From Rhodocyclaceae bacterium (GTDB lineage Bacteria > Pseudomonadota > Gammaproteobacteria > Burkholderiales > Rhodocyclaceae): DNA of 10,549 bases. The position numbers and the translations under genes are program-made. Shown here piece by piece: positions 1 through 7,940 of the stretch (the first letter of the stretch is position 1; each line of letters begins with the position of its first letter). The DNA lies in NCBI GenBank assembly GCA_025361105.1, contig JANYAW010000041.1:1-10549 (forward strand), given 5' to 3'. The notes beneath the pieces were generated by a model. The model was not told where the DNA came from. It did no database searches and saw only the letters and a list, made by a program, of their open reading frames with translations.

Positions 1-1
1 C

Positions 2-1075
2 TATGCCTTGACACGGCCCAAGCCCGTCGCCGTGGTGCTCAAAAAGGTTGAAAAGGGTGACGTGGTGGCCAGTGTGGTGAACACCCGCGCCGGCACGGTG
101 GAAGCTTGCCAGCGCACCAAGCTCTCGCCGATATTGGGCGGACGAATTGAATATCTGGGGGTCAAGGAAGGCGACAAAGTCAAGAAGGGGCAACTCTTGA
201 TGAAGCTGTGGAATGAAGACCAAAAAGCCCAGCAAGTTTTGGCCGAAGCGCAGCGATTCACCAGCACGCAGCGGGTAACAGAAATCTGCTCCATGGCGGC
301 CAACGCCAGCCGCGAGGCGGAGCGTCAGTCTTCATTGCGCAGCAAGGGATTTATTTCCGATGCGCGCGAGGACACGGCGAAGACTGAAGCTCAGTCACGC
401 CGCGCGGCATGTGAAACGGCACGTGCCGAAGTTGTTGGTGCGCAGGCGCGCGTGGCCGTAACCAAGGCCGAACAAGGGCGCACCTCCTTGTATGCGCCGT
501 TTGATGGCACGATAGCCAAGATTACAGGCGAGCTGGGCGAGTTTTCTACGCCATCGCCGCCGGGGATTTTGACCCCGCCAGCGATAGATTTGATCGACGA
601 ATCCTGTCTCTATGTCAAGGCGCCGATGGATGAAGTTGATGCGCCGAAAATCAAAGCCGGAATGACCGTGCGTATCAGCCTGGACGCATTGCCAAAGCAG
701 CCGTTCGCTGGTACGGTCAAACGCGTGGCACCCTACGTTTTTGCCCTGGAAAAACAGGCACGCACCGTGGACGTCGATGTGAGTTTCAATGAGCAACCGA
801 GTAGCGTCCTGTTGGTTGGCTATAGCGCCGATGTGGAAATCATCCTGGCAACCCATAGCGGCGTGATTCGCATCCCTACCTCGGCATTGATTGAAGGCGG
901 GCGCGTAATGATGTTGAGTGAGGGAAAGCTGGTCGAACAAGCGGTTAAAACGGGTTTGACGAATTGGGAATTTACCGAAATTACCGAGGGCATCAACGAG
1001 GGTGACAGCATAGTCATTTCCCTCGAACGCGAAGGCGTCAAGGCAGGTGCGGCGGCAAAGGCGGTTGATAAGTGA
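2..1075 (+). CDS. HlyD/MacA-family periplasmic adaptor (membrane fusion protein), 5' end outside window
   Basis: This is the adaptor subunit of a tripartite ABC exporter. It would link the inner-membrane permease to an outer-membrane TolC-type channel. The reading frame is open from the first bases (Tyr-Ala-Leu-Thr-Arg-Pro-Lys-Pro), so the start codon and the usual N-terminal membrane anchor probably lie upstream. The TTG at position 8 is an unlikely true start. About 357 residues are visible. In order they are: a first lipoyl-like half with a Gly-Arg-Ile-Glu-Tyr-Leu-Gly-Val-Lys-Glu-Gly-Asp segment; a short Ala/Glu/Arg-rich helical hairpin (roughly visible residues 65-160); the second lipoyl half starting near Leu-Tyr-Ala-Pro-Phe-Asp-Gly-Thr-Ile; a beta-barrel part; and a membrane-proximal C-terminal domain ending in an Ala/Lys-rich tail. 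The ATPase and two permease genes downstream support the exporter role. No TolC gene is in the window. The family call is secure, but the substrate cannot be read from the sequence. Confidence 0.9.
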   Translation, partial: YALTRPKPVAVVLKKVEKGDVVASVVNTRAGTVEACQRTKLSPILGGRIEYLGVKEGDKVKKGQLLMKLWNEDQKAQQVLAEAQRFTSTQRVTEICSMAANASREAERQSSLRSKGFISDAREDTAKTEAQSRRAACETARAEVVGAQARVAVTKAEQGRTSLYAPFDGTIAKITGELGEFSTPSPPGILTPPAIDLIDESCLYVKAPMDEVDAPKIKAGMTVRISLDALPKQPFAGTVKRVAPYVFALEKQARTVDVDVSFNEQPSSVLLVGYSADVEIILATHSGVIRIPTSALIEGGRVMMLSEGKLVEQAVKTGLTNWEFTEITEGINEGDSIVISLEREGVKAGAAAKAVDK

Positions 1076-1095
1076 CGGCGGCGGAGCAGGGGTTT

Positions 1096-1114
1096 CACAA
1101 TGCACTGCATTGTG
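1096..1114. promoter_or_regulatory. Perfect 19-base palindrome between adaptor and ATPase genes
   Basis: CACAATGCA, one central C, then TGCATTGTG: two perfect 9-base arms in the gap between the adaptor stop and the ATPase start. As DNA it has the size and symmetry of an operator for a dimeric helix-turn-helix repressor. As RNA it would fold as an 8-base-pair stem with a 3-base loop. No T-run follows, so it does not look like an intrinsic terminator. The palindrome is directly visible. Any binding protein is inference, and no regulator gene is present in the window. Confidence 0.5.
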
Positions 1115-1126
1115 TCTGCGTAGCGG

Positions 1127-1146
1127 GTTGGCTGTGCAAAGCCGAC
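1127..1146 (+). other. Second potential hairpin in the adaptor-ATPase gap
   Basis: GTTGGCT pairs with AGCCGAC across a six-base loop, giving a 7-base-pair stem that includes one G-U pair in RNA. It lies 12 bases downstream of the 19-base palindrome and about 40 bases before the ATPase start. It has no U-tract. Together the two hairpins could act in mRNA processing or partial attenuation between the first and second genes, but this is a guess from folding by eye. Confidence 0.3.
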
Positions 1147-1186
1147 ACTGCATCTCAGCACCAGCTGCCTATCGTATGAAGCATTC

Positions 1187-1879
<693 letters not shown>

Positions 1880-1913
1880 GCATTCGCTGTTTCCAGCGCT
1901 AGGAGTAAGCATC

Positions 1914-2306
1914 ATGATGAAAAAATCCCTGCAAATTTTCCTCAACTTGTTTGGCGTAACTGCAATTCTTATCGCTCTGCTGCACGTCGCGATTGGTCCG
2001 TCTGTCATCCCCGGATCGGTGCCGGTCAATGCCACCATGGACAGCGAAGATCGCTTCTACGCCACCTTGTTTGCCGCCTACGGCGTGGCGCTGATTTGGT
2101 GCGCGCGCGATCTGGAAAGCAGAAGTCGCGAGGTCTATTTTCTCGCCCTGACATTTTTTATTGGCGGACTGGCGCGGTTGCTGTCTATCGCCGCCGTCGG
2201 CTTGCCGAATGAGTTTTTCATCGCCATGACCATTCTGGAATTACTCATTCCGTTTTTTATGGCCTATGCCCAATGGAAAATTTCCACAAAAACGTTGGTG
2301 CAGTGA
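1914..2306 (+). CDS. DUF4345-like four-helix integral membrane protein
   Basis: This is a small hydrophobic protein of 130 residues, predicted to cross the inner membrane four times (about residues 8-27, 46-65, 74-95 and 100-121). The pattern Ser-Glu-Asp-Arg-Phe-Tyr-Ala-Thr-Leu-Phe-Ala-Ala-Tyr-Gly before helix 2, Phe-Ile-Gly-Gly-Leu-Ala-Arg in helix 3 and a buried Glu109 in helix 4 resemble DUF4345 proteins, which have no established function. The start is supported by AGGAG at 1901-1905, eight bases before the ATG; a second ATG follows at 1917. It sits 34 bases after the ATPase and 9 bases before the first permease, so it is probably co-transcribed with the exporter. It could be an accessory subunit or an unrelated passenger. 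The family call comes from memory of the pattern, not from a search. Confidence 0.7.
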   Translation: MMKKSLQIFLNLFGVTAILIALLHVAIGPSVIPGSVPVNATMDSEDRFYATLFAAYGVALIWCARDLESRSREVYFLALTFFIGGLARLLSIAAVGLPNEFFIAMTILELLIPFFMAYAQWKISTKTLVQ

Positions 2307-2315
2307 CAGTTCGCC

Positions 2316-3524
2316 ATGCGTAGCGCCGATGTCTTTCGCTTTGCCCGCGACGCGGCCACCGGTTATCCGCTGCGCACCGGTTTGTCGGTGTTGGCAATGG
2401 CGATAGGTGTGGCGGCGGTGGTGGTGCTCACAGCCCTGGGCGACGGCGCGCGCACCTATGTCGTTGGCCAGTTTTCATCGCTGGGCAGCAATCTGGTTAT
2501 CGTTTTGCCCGGGCGTTCCGCCACTGGCGGATTTAGTCCCGCCAATGCGGTGACGCGAACGCCGCGTGACTTGACCATTGATGATGCACTTGCCGTGCTA
2601 CGCACACCAGCCGTGCAGCGTGCCGCGCCATTGCTGGTTGGCACCTCGGAGATTAATTTCTCGGGACATTTGCGTGAAGTTCTGGTGGCTGGAACGACCT
2701 TGACCTATTTTCAGATTCGCGGCTTGAAAGCACTGCAAGGCACATTATTGCCCGATGATGATTGGAATCGCGCGCTGCCCGTCGCGGTGATCGGAGTCAA
2801 AATCCGTGATGAAGTTTTTTCCGGACAAGACGCGGTCGGACAATTCATTCGTCTCGGTGGCCGGCGTGTGCGCGTGGTCGGCGTGCTGGCGCCCAGTGGT
2901 CAAGGCGTGGGTTTCAATGCCGACGAATTGGTCCTGGTACCGGTGGCCTTGTCGCAGGCGATGTTCAACTCCAACACTTTATTTCGCATCCTGATAGAAG
3001 CCAAAAGCCGCGACCATATTGAGATGGCCAAACGTGATGTAGCGGCGCTGCTCAAAACCCGCCACAGCGGCGAAGAAGATGTCACGGTGATTACGCAAGA
3101 TGCCGTGTTGGCGACCTTCGACAAACTGCTGGCGGCGCTGACCGCTGCCGTGGCCGGCATCGCCGCGATTAGCCTCGCCGTGGCGGGCATTTTGGTGATG
3201 AACGTGATGCTGGTCGCGGTGACTCAACGCACTGGCGAAATTGGATTACTTAAAGCACTTGGTGCGCGTGCAGCCACGATACGCCACGCCTTCCTGGCCG
3301 AAGCCGCCGTGCTTTCGCTGATGGGCGCGGTACTGGGTTATGGCTTGGGGGAATTCGGTGCCTTTGCAATCCGCACGTTTTATCCGGTTTTCCCGGCCTA
3401 CCCACCGGCGTGGGCAGTGATTGCGGCGGTTGTTACTTCGCTCAGCACAGGCATTTTGTTCGGCCTGATGCCAGCCAGCCGTGCCTCGAAAATGAATCCT
3501 GTCGAAGCTTTGATGAAGCACTGA
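2316..3524 (+). CDS. MacB/FtsX-type ABC exporter permease, first of pair
   Basis: This 402-residue inner-membrane permease should pair with the separate ATPase. It has the MacB/LolC/LolE layout: one N-terminal transmembrane helix (about 22-41), a large periplasmic domain (about 45-270) beginning with a YVVGQFSSLGSNLVIVLPGR-like segment, then three C-terminal helices (about 275-302, 328-352 and 364-384). The cytoplasmic TQRTGEIGLLKALGAR segment after helix 2 is the conserved FtsX-domain coupling region, and the C-terminus NPVEALMKH matches the usual PVEAL ending. The ATG lies 9 bases after the DUF4345 stop, with no clear Shine-Dalgarno sequence, so translation may be coupled. The next gene is a diverged paralogue starting one base after this stop codon. 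No ATPase domain is fused to it. Superfamily assignment is secure; the substrate is unknown. Confidence 0.93.
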   Translation: MRSADVFRFARDAATGYPLRTGLSVLAMAIGVAAVVVLTALGDGARTYVVGQFSSLGSNLVIVLPGRSATGGFSPANAVTRTPRDLTIDDALAVLRTPAVQRAAPLLVGTSEINFSGHLREVLVAGTTLTYFQIRGLKALQGTLLPDDDWNRALPVAVIGVKIRDEVFSGQDAVGQFIRLGGRRVRVVGVLAPSGQGVGFNADELVLVPVALSQAMFNSNTLFRILIEAKSRDHIEMAKRDVAALLKTRHSGEEDVTVITQDAVLATFDKLLAALTAAVAGIAAISLAVAGILVMNVMLVAVTQRTGEIGLLKALGARAATIRHAFLAEAAVLSLMGAVLGYGLGEFGAFAIRTFYPVFPAYPPAWAVIAAVVTSLSTGILFGLMPASRASKMNPVEALMKH

Positions 3525-3525
3525 A

Positions 3526-4728
3526 ATGCCATTCGCCGACTTCCTGCGCCTTGCCTTGCGTTCCATTTACAGCCAGCGTCTACGTAGCGGGCTGACCTTG
3601 CTTGGCATCGCCGTAGGCATCGCCGCGGTGATTTTGCTGACCTCGATAGGCGAAGGAATTCATCGCTACGTCGTGGCCGAGTTCACCCAGTTCGGCACCA
3701 ACCTCATCGCCATTCATCCGGGGCGCACCAAGACCGGCGGCACGCAAGCCATCGGCTTTCCATCAAGTGCGCGCCCCTTGTCGCTGGAGGATGCCGTGGC
3801 GCTCACCCGCCTGCCGCAAGTCACTGCGGTAACCCCCAGCCTTTACGGCAATGCCGAGATAGATGGCAACGGCCGCTCACGACGAATTTTGGTGTACGGC
3901 GTTGGCGCAGACATGCCCACAGTGTTTAACCATCATGTACATACCGGTCAGTTTTTGACCGACGACGCTTTGGGCGGCGCACGCAATGTCGTGGTGTTGG
4001 GCGCGAAATTAAAAACCGAACTATTCGGAGTCGACAATGCCATTGGGCAGCGCTTGCGCATTGCCGGTTCGCAGTTTCGTGTGATCGGCGTGATGGAACG
4101 CAAAGGCCAATTTTTAGGCATCGACCTGGACGATACCGCCTATGTACCGCCACAAAGCGCGATGGAACTTTTCAATCGTGACGGCATGACCGAAATCGAT
4201 CTCACGGTGGCCGAAGGCGCGAGTATTGACCACGCCATCGACACGATAACCGAATTGCTAAAAAGCCGCCACGGCCGCGTTGATTTCACCATCGTCAATC
4301 AACAGGAAATGCTCACCACCTTGTCGGGAATACTCGATGTGCTGACCATGGCGGTTGGCGCATTGGGCGGAATTTCACTACTCGTCGGCGCTGTCGGCAT
4401 CGTCACCATCATGACCATCGCGGTCACCGAGCGCACCAATGAAATCGGCCTGATGGTGGCACTAGGCGCCAAACGCAGCACGATATTGGGCTTGTTTTTA
4501 GGCGAAGCCGTTGCGCTGGCAGGAATCGGTGGCGCGCTCGGCTTGGCGCTGGGGATAGGATTGGCGCAAATGATTCATTTGTTTGTGCCATCGCTGCCAG
4601 TCTCGATGCCTATCAGTTTTGTAATCCTTGCCGAAGCCCTGTCCATGGTGATTGGTTTGCTGGCTGGCGTGCTACCCGCGAGAAGCGCTGCGCAGCTTGA
4701 TCCGGTGGAGGCGCTACGGACGGAGTAG
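3526..4728 (+). CDS. MacB/FtsX-type ABC exporter permease, second of pair
   Basis: This 400-residue permease is built like its upstream neighbour. It has an N-terminal helix at about 22-41, a periplasmic MacB-type domain, and three C-terminal helices near 273-300, 322-348 and 363-384. Diagnostic stretches are RSGLTLLGIAVGIAAVILLT at the first helix, TERTNEIGLMVALGAKRSTI after helix 2, and the terminal LDPVEALRTE. It aligns by eye with the first permease along its length (for example HPGRTKTGG against LPGRSATGG), but most side chains differ, so the pair came from an old duplication. The single base between the first permease's stop and this ATG implies translational coupling and near-equal production, which fits a heterodimer. 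It is the last gene of the exporter group, since a 138-base gap follows. Confidence 0.93.
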   Translation: MPFADFLRLALRSIYSQRLRSGLTLLGIAVGIAAVILLTSIGEGIHRYVVAEFTQFGTNLIAIHPGRTKTGGTQAIGFPSSARPLSLEDAVALTRLPQVTAVTPSLYGNAEIDGNGRSRRILVYGVGADMPTVFNHHVHTGQFLTDDALGGARNVVVLGAKLKTELFGVDNAIGQRLRIAGSQFRVIGVMERKGQFLGIDLDDTAYVPPQSAMELFNRDGMTEIDLTVAEGASIDHAIDTITELLKSRHGRVDFTIVNQQEMLTTLSGILDVLTMAVGALGGISLLVGAVGIVTIMTIAVTERTNEIGLMVALGAKRSTILGLFLGEAVALAGIGGALGLALGIGLAQMIHLFVPSLPVSMPISFVILAEALSMVIGLLAGVLPARSAAQLDPVEALRTE

Positions 4729-4854
4729 GGTGACGGCGTGTTGCCAGCACCAACTGACAATGGCGCTCACCAACCCGGCATTTGCTAGCATAGCCATCTT
4801 GTACGCCCACGGTATTTCGCTTGTGGCTGTCACGCCAACCGTTTGATTTTTCCC

Positions 4855-4860
4855 AAGGAG
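4855..4860 (+). promoter_or_regulatory. Shine-Dalgarno site setting the CurA-like start
   Basis: AAGGAG lies six bases before the ATG at 4867. It fixes the start there rather than at non-ATG codons further upstream in the same open frame, and it is the best-matched ribosome site in the window. The rest of the gap (4729-4854) shows no convincing sigma-70 promoter or terminator by eye, though a new transcript for the redox genes plausibly begins there. Confidence 0.8.
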
Positions 4861-4866
4861 ATCACC

Positions 4867-5889
4867 ATGCCGCAAAACAAACAAATTCATTTAGCTAATC
4901 GCCCGGTGGGCGAGGCTGTGGCCAGCAATTTCAAACTGGTGGTGGCTGAAACGCCGCCGTTGAAAGATGGCGAAGTGCTCGTTCGGCAACATTATTTCAG
5001 CCTTGATCCCTACATGCGCGGGCGGATGAATGATGCGAAAAGTTATGCGCTACCGCAGGCACTGGGCGAAACGATGGGTGGCGGTTCGGTGGGTGAGATC
5101 GCGGAGTCGCGCAATGCTGCCTATCCGGTAGGCGCCAAGGTGGTGTGTGCGGGTGGTTGGCAGGAATACTGCGTTGTGTCGCCGGATCCGGCGCAAATGC
5201 GCATGTTACGCATTGTCGATACCACACACATTCCGCTCAGCGCTTACCTCGGCGCGGTCGGCATGCCGGGTGTCACAGCGTGGTACGGTTTGGTCAAAAT
5301 CTGTGAACCCAAGGCCGGTGAAACCATGTTGGTGAGCGCGGCGACGGGTGCAGTCGGGAGTGCGTTCGCGGCGCTATCCAAGGCACGTGGACTGCGTACG
5401 GTAGGCATTGCCGGCGGGCCGGAAAAATGCAAGTACGCGACCGACGAATTGGGTTTTGATGCGTGTATTGATTACAAGTTGCATAGTACGGCAGGGTCGC
5501 TCGCCAAGGCGATACGCGAGGCTTGCCCGCAAGGAGTCGATGGCTATTTTGAAAATGTCGGTGGCATGGTGCTCGATGCGGTATTGATGAACATGAATGC
5601 ATTTGGCCGTATTGCAGTTTGCGGCATGATCGCCGGCTACGATGGTGCGCCTTTGCCGCTTTCGCATCCAGCATTGATCTTGGTGAATCGGCTCAAAGTG
5701 CAAGGCTTCATCGTTGGTGAGCACATGGAAATTTGGCCCGAAGCGCTGAAAGAATTGGGAACTTTGGTGGCGACCGGAAAACTCCGTGCGCGTGAGTCGA
5801 TTGCACAGGGAATTGAAGCGGCACCCGAGGCGTTTTTGGGGCTGCTCAAAGGCAAGAATTTTGGCAAGCAATTGGTTAAATTAATCTAG
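4867..5889 (+). CDS. NADP-dependent oxidoreductase, CurA/PTGR (zinc-free MDR) family
   Basis: This 340-residue cytoplasmic reductase is close in length and motif set to E. coli CurA (curcumin reductase) and mammalian prostaglandin/leukotriene reductases, which reduce alpha,beta-unsaturated carbonyl compounds with NADPH. Visible features: HLANRPVG near the N-terminus (residues 8-15), the family-typical SLDPYMRGRM at 45-54, GMPGVTAWYGL at 132-142, the nucleotide-binding glycine motif AATGAVGS at 158-165, GIAGGPEK at 180-187 with Lys190 where NADP-phosphate is normally held, CIDYK at 200-204, and YFENVGG further on. No structural or catalytic zinc cysteine set is seen. The start is fixed by the strong AAGGAG. 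The next gene starts 10 bases after this stop, so the two are probably co-transcribed. The real substrate is unknown. I give no gene symbol because many paralogues share this family. Confidence 0.9.
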   Translation: MPQNKQIHLANRPVGEAVASNFKLVVAETPPLKDGEVLVRQHYFSLDPYMRGRMNDAKSYALPQALGETMGGGSVGEIAESRNAAYPVGAKVVCAGGWQEYCVVSPDPAQMRMLRIVDTTHIPLSAYLGAVGMPGVTAWYGLVKICEPKAGETMLVSAATGAVGSAFAALSKARGLRTVGIAGGPEKCKYATDELGFDACIDYKLHSTAGSLAKAIREACPQGVDGYFENVGGMVLDAVLMNMNAFGRIAVCGMIAGYDGAPLPLSHPALILVNRLKVQGFIVGEHMEIWPEALKELGTLVATGKLRARESIAQGIEAAPEAFLGLLKGKNFGKQLVKLI

Positions 5890-5899
5890 GAACCACTGA

Positions 5900-6805
5900 A
5901 TGATTTCAAATTTCAAAGGCAAGACAGCCGTCCTCACTGGCGCGGGTTCGGGCTTCGGCTTGGAGTGCGCGCGCATTGGGGCGAAGCTCGGGATGAACTT
6001 GGTGCTGGCTGATGTGCAGCAGGATGCGCTTGACGCAGCAGCGATAGAAATTCGCGGGCTGGGCGTGCAAGTTTTAGCGGTGAAGTTGGACGTGTCGAAA
6101 GCGGCGGAAGTGGAGACTTTGGGCGCTGCGGTATTCGCACGGTTTGGTGCGCCGCATTTTGTCTTCAACAATGCCGGTGTCGGTGCGGGCGGCTTGGTGT
6201 GGGAGAACACGCTGGCCGATTGGGAATGGGTTATCGGCGTGAACGTGATGGGTGTGGCGCACGGTGTTCGTGTATTCACACCGATGATGTTGGCGGCCGC
6301 CAAACGCGACCCGGCCTATCAGGGGCACATCGTCAATACGGCCAGCATGGCCGGTCTGCTCAACGCGCCGAATATGGGGATATACACCGTCAGCAAACAT
6401 GCGGTGGTCGCCTTGAGCGAGACGCTGTATCAGGATTTGGCTTTGGTCACCGACCAAATCGGCGCGTCGGTGTTGTGTCCGTTTTTTGTGGCTACCGGCA
6501 TCAGTCAAAGTCACCGCAATCGACCGACCGAAATGACCGCCGCCAAGCCCACGCGCAGCCAGTTAATCGGTCAGGCGATGAGCGATAAAGCGGTGGGCTC
6601 GGGCAAAGTCACTGCCGCTGAAGTGGCACAAAAAGTCTTCGATGCAATTGCCGCCAATCAGTTCTACATTTACAGTCATCCCAAATCCATCGGCTCGGTG
6701 CAAACACGCTTGGAAGATATCATGCAGGCGCGCAATCCGACTGACCCTTTTAGCCATAAACCGGAGCTTGGGGTTGAGTTGAAACGTGCGCTGCGGGCGG
6801 AATAA
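5900..6805 (+). CDS. Short-chain dehydrogenase/reductase (classical SDR)
   Basis: This 301-residue Rossmann-fold oxidoreductase would interconvert an alcohol and a carbonyl group in the cytoplasm. The cofactor motif is TGAGSGFG at 13-20. Asp38 at the end of the second beta strand suggests a preference for NAD(H) over NADP(H). NNAG is at 90-93. The catalytic tetrad is complete: Asn115, Ser149 (in NTASMAG), Tyr162 and Lys166 (YTVSK). The C-terminal 100 residues are longer than in a minimal 250-residue SDR and carry a KPTRSQLIGQAMSDKAV segment and a tail that could shape the substrate pocket. AGGAA at 5888-5892 overlaps the upstream stop codon and serves the ATG at 5900, so the gene is tightly linked to the CurA-like gene. 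A QOR-type gene follows after 74 bases. Family and activity class are secure. The substrate cannot be told. Confidence 0.92.
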   Translation: MISNFKGKTAVLTGAGSGFGLECARIGAKLGMNLVLADVQQDALDAAAIEIRGLGVQVLAVKLDVSKAAEVETLGAAVFARFGAPHFVFNNAGVGAGGLVWENTLADWEWVIGVNVMGVAHGVRVFTPMMLAAAKRDPAYQGHIVNTASMAGLLNAPNMGIYTVSKHAVVALSETLYQDLALVTDQIGASVLCPFFVATGISQSHRNRPTEMTAAKPTRSQLIGQAMSDKAVGSGKVTAAEVAQKVFDAIAANQFYIYSHPKSIGSVQTRLEDIMQARNPTDPFSHKPELGVELKRALRAE

Positions 6806-6879
6806 ATACCCATCCTCAGCCCTCTTGTTTGTACTAATTCTCACCCTTTATTCACCCAAAAATTGTCCAAGGAAATTTC

Positions 6880-7854
6880 ATGAAAGCATTGATGTGCGAA
6901 GCGTTTGGCCCCATCGAAAATTTAAGTTTGAAGGAAGTGCAGTCGCCGGTTCCTGGCGCTAAGCAGGTCCTGATAGAAGTGAAATCTGCTGCCGTAAATT
7001 TTCCTGATGCGCTGATGGTGCAAGGCTTGTATCAAATCAAGCCGCCGCTGCCTTTTTCGCCCGGCGCAGAAGTGGCTGGCGTAGTTAAGGCCATTGGTAG
7101 CGAAGTCAAACGCCTCGCGGTCGGCGATAAAGTTATCGCCATGCTGGGTCACGGTGGCTTTGCAGAGGAATGCGTGGCGGAAGCGTTTAACGTGATGCCG
7201 CTGCCTGCCGGAATGGATTTTGATATGGGTGCAGCGCTGGTACTCACCTATTGCACATCGCTACACGGACTCAAAGATTGCGGCGCGCTCAAAGCTGGCG
7301 AGACACTGGTCGTGCTCGGTGCGGCAGGTGGTGTTGGCGTTGCGGCGATTGAGATCGGCAAAATCATGGGTGCGCGGGTGATTGCGGCGGCATCGACCGA
7401 TGAAAAGCTGGCACTGTGCAAGAAACTTGGTGCTGACGAAACCATCAATTACAGCACTGAAAACCTGAAAGACCGGATCATGGAATTGACCGGTGGCAAG
7501 GGCGCGGATGTGGTCTATGACCCGGTCGGCGGCGCGTACACCGAGTCCGCGATTCGTGCGCTCGGCTGGCGTGGCCGGCTGCTGGTGGTGGGCTTCGCGG
7601 CGGGCGAGATTCCAAAAATTGCAATCAATCTGACCTTGCTTAAAGAGCGTTCCATCGTCGGTGTTTATTGGGGCGATTCGGTCAAGCATGATCCGATGGG
7701 GCATATGGCGAATGTGAAGCAACTCAACGAATGGTTTGCTGCCGGAAAAATAAAACCGGTGGTGAGTGAGCGTTTCAGTCTTGACCAAGCCAAGGAGGCG
7801 ATTACCTACATCGCCAATCGCAAAGTGCTGGGGAAAATCGTCGTCGTGCCGTGA
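6880..7854 (+). CDS. NADPH:quinone oxidoreductase-like (QOR, zinc-free MDR) protein
   Basis: This 324-residue medium-chain reductase is related to quinone oxidoreductase and is predicted to be a cytoplasmic NADPH-dependent enzyme acting on quinones or enones. The order of motifs is: a GroES-like N-terminal domain with SAAVNFPDALMVQGLYQIKP (36-55) and FSPGAEVAGVV (59-69), the hinge region TYCTSLHGL (123-131), the nucleotide-binding GAAGGVG (147-153), and a Rossmann strand ending in AASTDEK. The sequence ends in GKIVVVP, as many QOR proteins do. It lacks the zinc-binding cysteine pattern. It is only distantly related to the CurA-like gene of this cluster, so it is not a recent duplicate. AAGGAA at 6869-6874 lies five bases before the ATG. 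The 74-base AT-richer gap upstream could hold a separate promoter, but none is convincing. The quinone activity is assigned from family only. Confidence 0.9.
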   Translation: MKALMCEAFGPIENLSLKEVQSPVPGAKQVLIEVKSAAVNFPDALMVQGLYQIKPPLPFSPGAEVAGVVKAIGSEVKRLAVGDKVIAMLGHGGFAEECVAEAFNVMPLPAGMDFDMGAALVLTYCTSLHGLKDCGALKAGETLVVLGAAGGVGVAAIEIGKIMGARVIAAASTDEKLALCKKLGADETINYSTENLKDRIMELTGGKGADVVYDPVGGAYTESAIRALGWRGRLLVVGFAAGEIPKIAINLTLLKERSIVGVYWGDSVKHDPMGHMANVKQLNEWFAAGKIKPVVSERFSLDQAKEAITYIANRKVLGKIVVVP

Positions 7855-7927
7855 TGCTTGCAAGCGACTGGAAATCCGTGCAAACGTCACCATTTAGTGC
7901 GCAATCCAGACCCAACATAAACCAAGC

Positions 7928-7932
7928 GAGGA
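7928..7932 (+). promoter_or_regulatory. Shine-Dalgarno site setting the pirin start
   Basis: GAGGA lies eight bases before the ATG at 7941. The same frame is open upstream to the end of the QOR gene (GTG at 7851, ATG at 7854), which would add about 30 residues unlike any pirin N-terminus. This site and the pirin-like sequence that begins at MLDKTPSEIQARAVERV choose 7941. Confidence 0.7.
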
Positions 7933-7940
7933 CGCACATC

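Noticed and set aside
395..1153. Long open frame (about 250 codons) on the - strand across the adaptor gene
   Set aside because: It lies opposite a clear HlyD-family gene. Its translation is rich in Arg, His and Cys with no recognisable domain, and it is a shadow of the coding frame.
4729..4866. A gene, terminator or clear promoter in the 138-base gap after the second permease
   Set aside because: It contains only a short palindrome (TGCTAGCA) and the ribosome site of the next gene. I see no hairpin with a T-run and no good -35/-10 pair.
5374..5871. Open frame of about 165 codons on the - strand across the CurA-like gene
   Set aside because: It is a shadow of a motif-rich reductase gene, with no domain signal of its own.
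6825..6853. Possible promoter before the QOR-like gene (TTGTTT, 17 bases, TTATTC)
   Set aside because: The spacing is right and the region is AT-rich, but the -10 hexamer matches the consensus poorly, so I do not claim it.
7856..7865. Ten-base palindrome GCTTGCAAGC after the QOR-like stop codon
   Set aside because: It is too short and has no T-run, so neither a terminator nor an operator can be supported.
7261..7893. Open frame of about 210 codons on the - strand across the QOR-like gene
   Set aside because: It is opposite a well-supported MDR gene, has no ribosome site or family motif, and shows the usual shadow composition.
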